Below are positions 4,575-5,536 of a DNA stretch of 5,536 nt, piece after piece. This DNA is from JAWWPG01 sp038327385 (GTDB lineage Bacteria > Actinomycetota > Actinomycetes > Propionibacteriales > Nocardioidaceae). Numbering within the stretch: the first letter of the stretch is position 1; each line of letters starts with the position of its first letter. The DNA is taken from positions 1 to 5,536 of the forward strand of contig JBBQKY010000172.1 of NCBI GenBank assembly GCA_038327385.1, given 5' to 3'. The translations under genes were made by a program, and so were the position numbers. Below the pieces are notes generated by a model. The model was not told where the DNA came from and did no database searches. It saw nothing but the letters and a program-made list of their open reading frames with translations.

Positions 4575-5536
4575 GTGCAGCGCCGGCTGGGTCGGGTCCT
4601 GACCGACGTCAGACCGCTCCAGGCGTCGCTGGACTACCGCCGGCTCTGGATCGGCAGCACCGTCTCCCAGCTCGGCCAGCAGATGACCGCCGTGACGATC
4701 GCCATCCAGGTCTACGCGCTCACGTCCTCGACGTTCTCGGTCGGGCTGGTCGGTCTCTTCGCGCTCTTCCCGCTCATCGCTTTCGGCCTGTACGGCGGGG
4801 CGATCGCCGACGCTGTCGACCGGCGCAAGCTCGCCTTGGCGTCGTCGCTCGGCTTGTGGGTGCTGTCACTGGTCCTTGTGGCGCAGGCGGTCATGCACCT
4901 CGACAACGTCGCCGTCCTGTATGTGGTGGTCGCGTTGCAGTCGGCCTGTTTCGCGGTGAACAGCCCGACCCGGAGTGCGATCATCCCGCGGCTGATCGAC
5001 AAGGAGCTGCTGCCCGCCGCGAACGCACTCAACATGGCGTCGTTCAACCTCGGCTTCACGATCGGCCCGCTGCTCGGGGCGCTTGCTATCAGCGCGGCCG
5101 GTTACGGGCTGGCCTACGCGATCGATGCCGTGACCTTCTTGGCGGCGCTCTACTCGCTGGTGCGGCTGCCGCCGATCCCGCCGCAGCCGTTGGAGGGCGA
5201 GGCCAGGACGCGGCCCGGGCTGCGGTCGGTGGTGGAGGGGTTCCGCTTCCTGGCGAGGGCGCCGAACCTGCGGATGACGTTCATCCTGGATATGTGCGCC
5301 ATGGTCTTGGCGCAGCCGCGGGCGCTGTTCCCGGCGGTGGCAGGCGGCTTCTTCGGCGGCGGAGTGCGGACCGTCGGCCTGCTGCAGGCCGCGCCGGCCA
5401 TCGGGTCACTGATCGCGTTCACCTTCTCGGGCTGGGTGAGCAAGATCCGACGACAGGGCAAGGCGATCGCGATCGCGGTACTCGTGTACGGCGCGTCGGT
5501 GGCCGCCTTCGGCCTCGCCCGCGCCTTGTGGGTAGG
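4575..5536 (+). CDS. MFS exporter, EntS/MFS_3 type (3' end beyond window)
   Basis: This encodes a major facilitator superfamily membrane transporter, probably a proton-driven exporter; the substrate is not evident. The frame is open from GTG 4575 to the window end (320 codons of roughly 400-430). GTG 4575 is the first possible start, because an in-frame TAG lies at 4563. The cytosolic start RPLQASLDYRRLWIGSTVSQLG is typical of the family. Hydrophobic helices follow at about 27-50, 56-78, 90-108, 112-129, 152-175 and 179-196. Then comes a charged central loop (about 200-230, with GFRFLARAPNLR) and further helices at about 235-258, 264-288 and 298-318. The loop 2-3 signature is GGAIADAVDRRK (74-85). 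NSPTRSAIIPRL (129-140), then AANALN and GPLLGAL, fits MFS_3 proteins such as the enterobactin exporter EntS and macrolide pumps. No siderophore or antibiotic genes are visible nearby, so no substrate can be inferred. It probably has its own leaderless promoter. Confidence 0.9.
   Translation, partial: MQRRLGRVLTDVRPLQASLDYRRLWIGSTVSQLGQQMTAVTIAIQVYALTSSTFSVGLVGLFALFPLIAFGLYGGAIADAVDRRKLALASSLGLWVLSLVLVAQAVMHLDNVAVLYVVVALQSACFAVNSPTRSAIIPRLIDKELLPAANALNMASFNLGFTIGPLLGALAISAAGYGLAYAIDAVTFLAALYSLVRLPPIPPQPLEGEARTRPGLRSVVEGFRFLARAPNLRMTFILDMCAMVLAQPRALFPAVAGGFFGGGVRTVGLLQAAPAIGSLIAFTFSGWVSKIRRQGKAIAIAVLVYGASVAAFGLARALWV

Noticed and set aside
5464..5479. Repeated GCGATCGC motif near the right edge
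   Set aside because: It falls on Ala-Ile-Ala-Ile codons of a membrane helix in the MFS gene and is explained by codon preference.

Overview
The DNA is very GC-rich, with strong G/C preference at third codon positions. It uses GTG starts and encodes proteins closely resembling those of high-GC Gram-positive bacteria: a SerC with the FAPQKSFASDGG lysine motif, a CitA-type citrate synthase and a PdxH. The source is most likely an actinomycete. A Nocardioides-like member of Propionibacteriales fits, but the sequence does not fix the genus.

Left part (1-2558, minus strand): three genes in one direction, pdxH -> citA -> serC. They encode pyridoxamine 5'-phosphate oxidase, a citrate synthase 2, and the N-terminal 225 residues of phosphoserine aminotransferase, which is cut by the window edge. 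citA and serC are 23 bp apart and probably co-transcribed; pdxH and citA are separated by 102 bp. PdxH makes pyridoxal phosphate and SerC uses it. CitA feeds the TCA cycle.

Middle (2559-2936): a 378-bp divergent intergenic region. It holds a leaderless-type promoter for pdxH, a 14-bp perfect palindrome, and a small less GC-rich unit on the minus strand. In that unit a possible promoter precedes an unusually long Shine-Dalgarno sequence, a 12-codon ORF and two overlapping hairpins. It may be a leader peptide or regulatory RNA upstream of pdxH. It is the least explained part of the window, but nothing in the sequence proves a function.

Right part (2937-5536, plus strand): a stand-alone FMN/[3Fe-4S] glutamate-synthase-like protein (536 aa when reconstructed) is interrupted by one frameshift at about 3768. 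Both halves are otherwise intact. It is followed after 28 bp by the first 320 codons of an MFS exporter of the EntS/MFS_3 type, which runs off the window. The MFS gene and pdxH share the same start architecture: a TANNNT hexamer exactly six bases before a GTG, with no Shine-Dalgarno.

No tRNA, rRNA, CRISPR array, insertion sequence or phage gene is visible. I see no clear new multi-gene system; this is mainly a metabolic region with one odd intergenic element and one broken gene.
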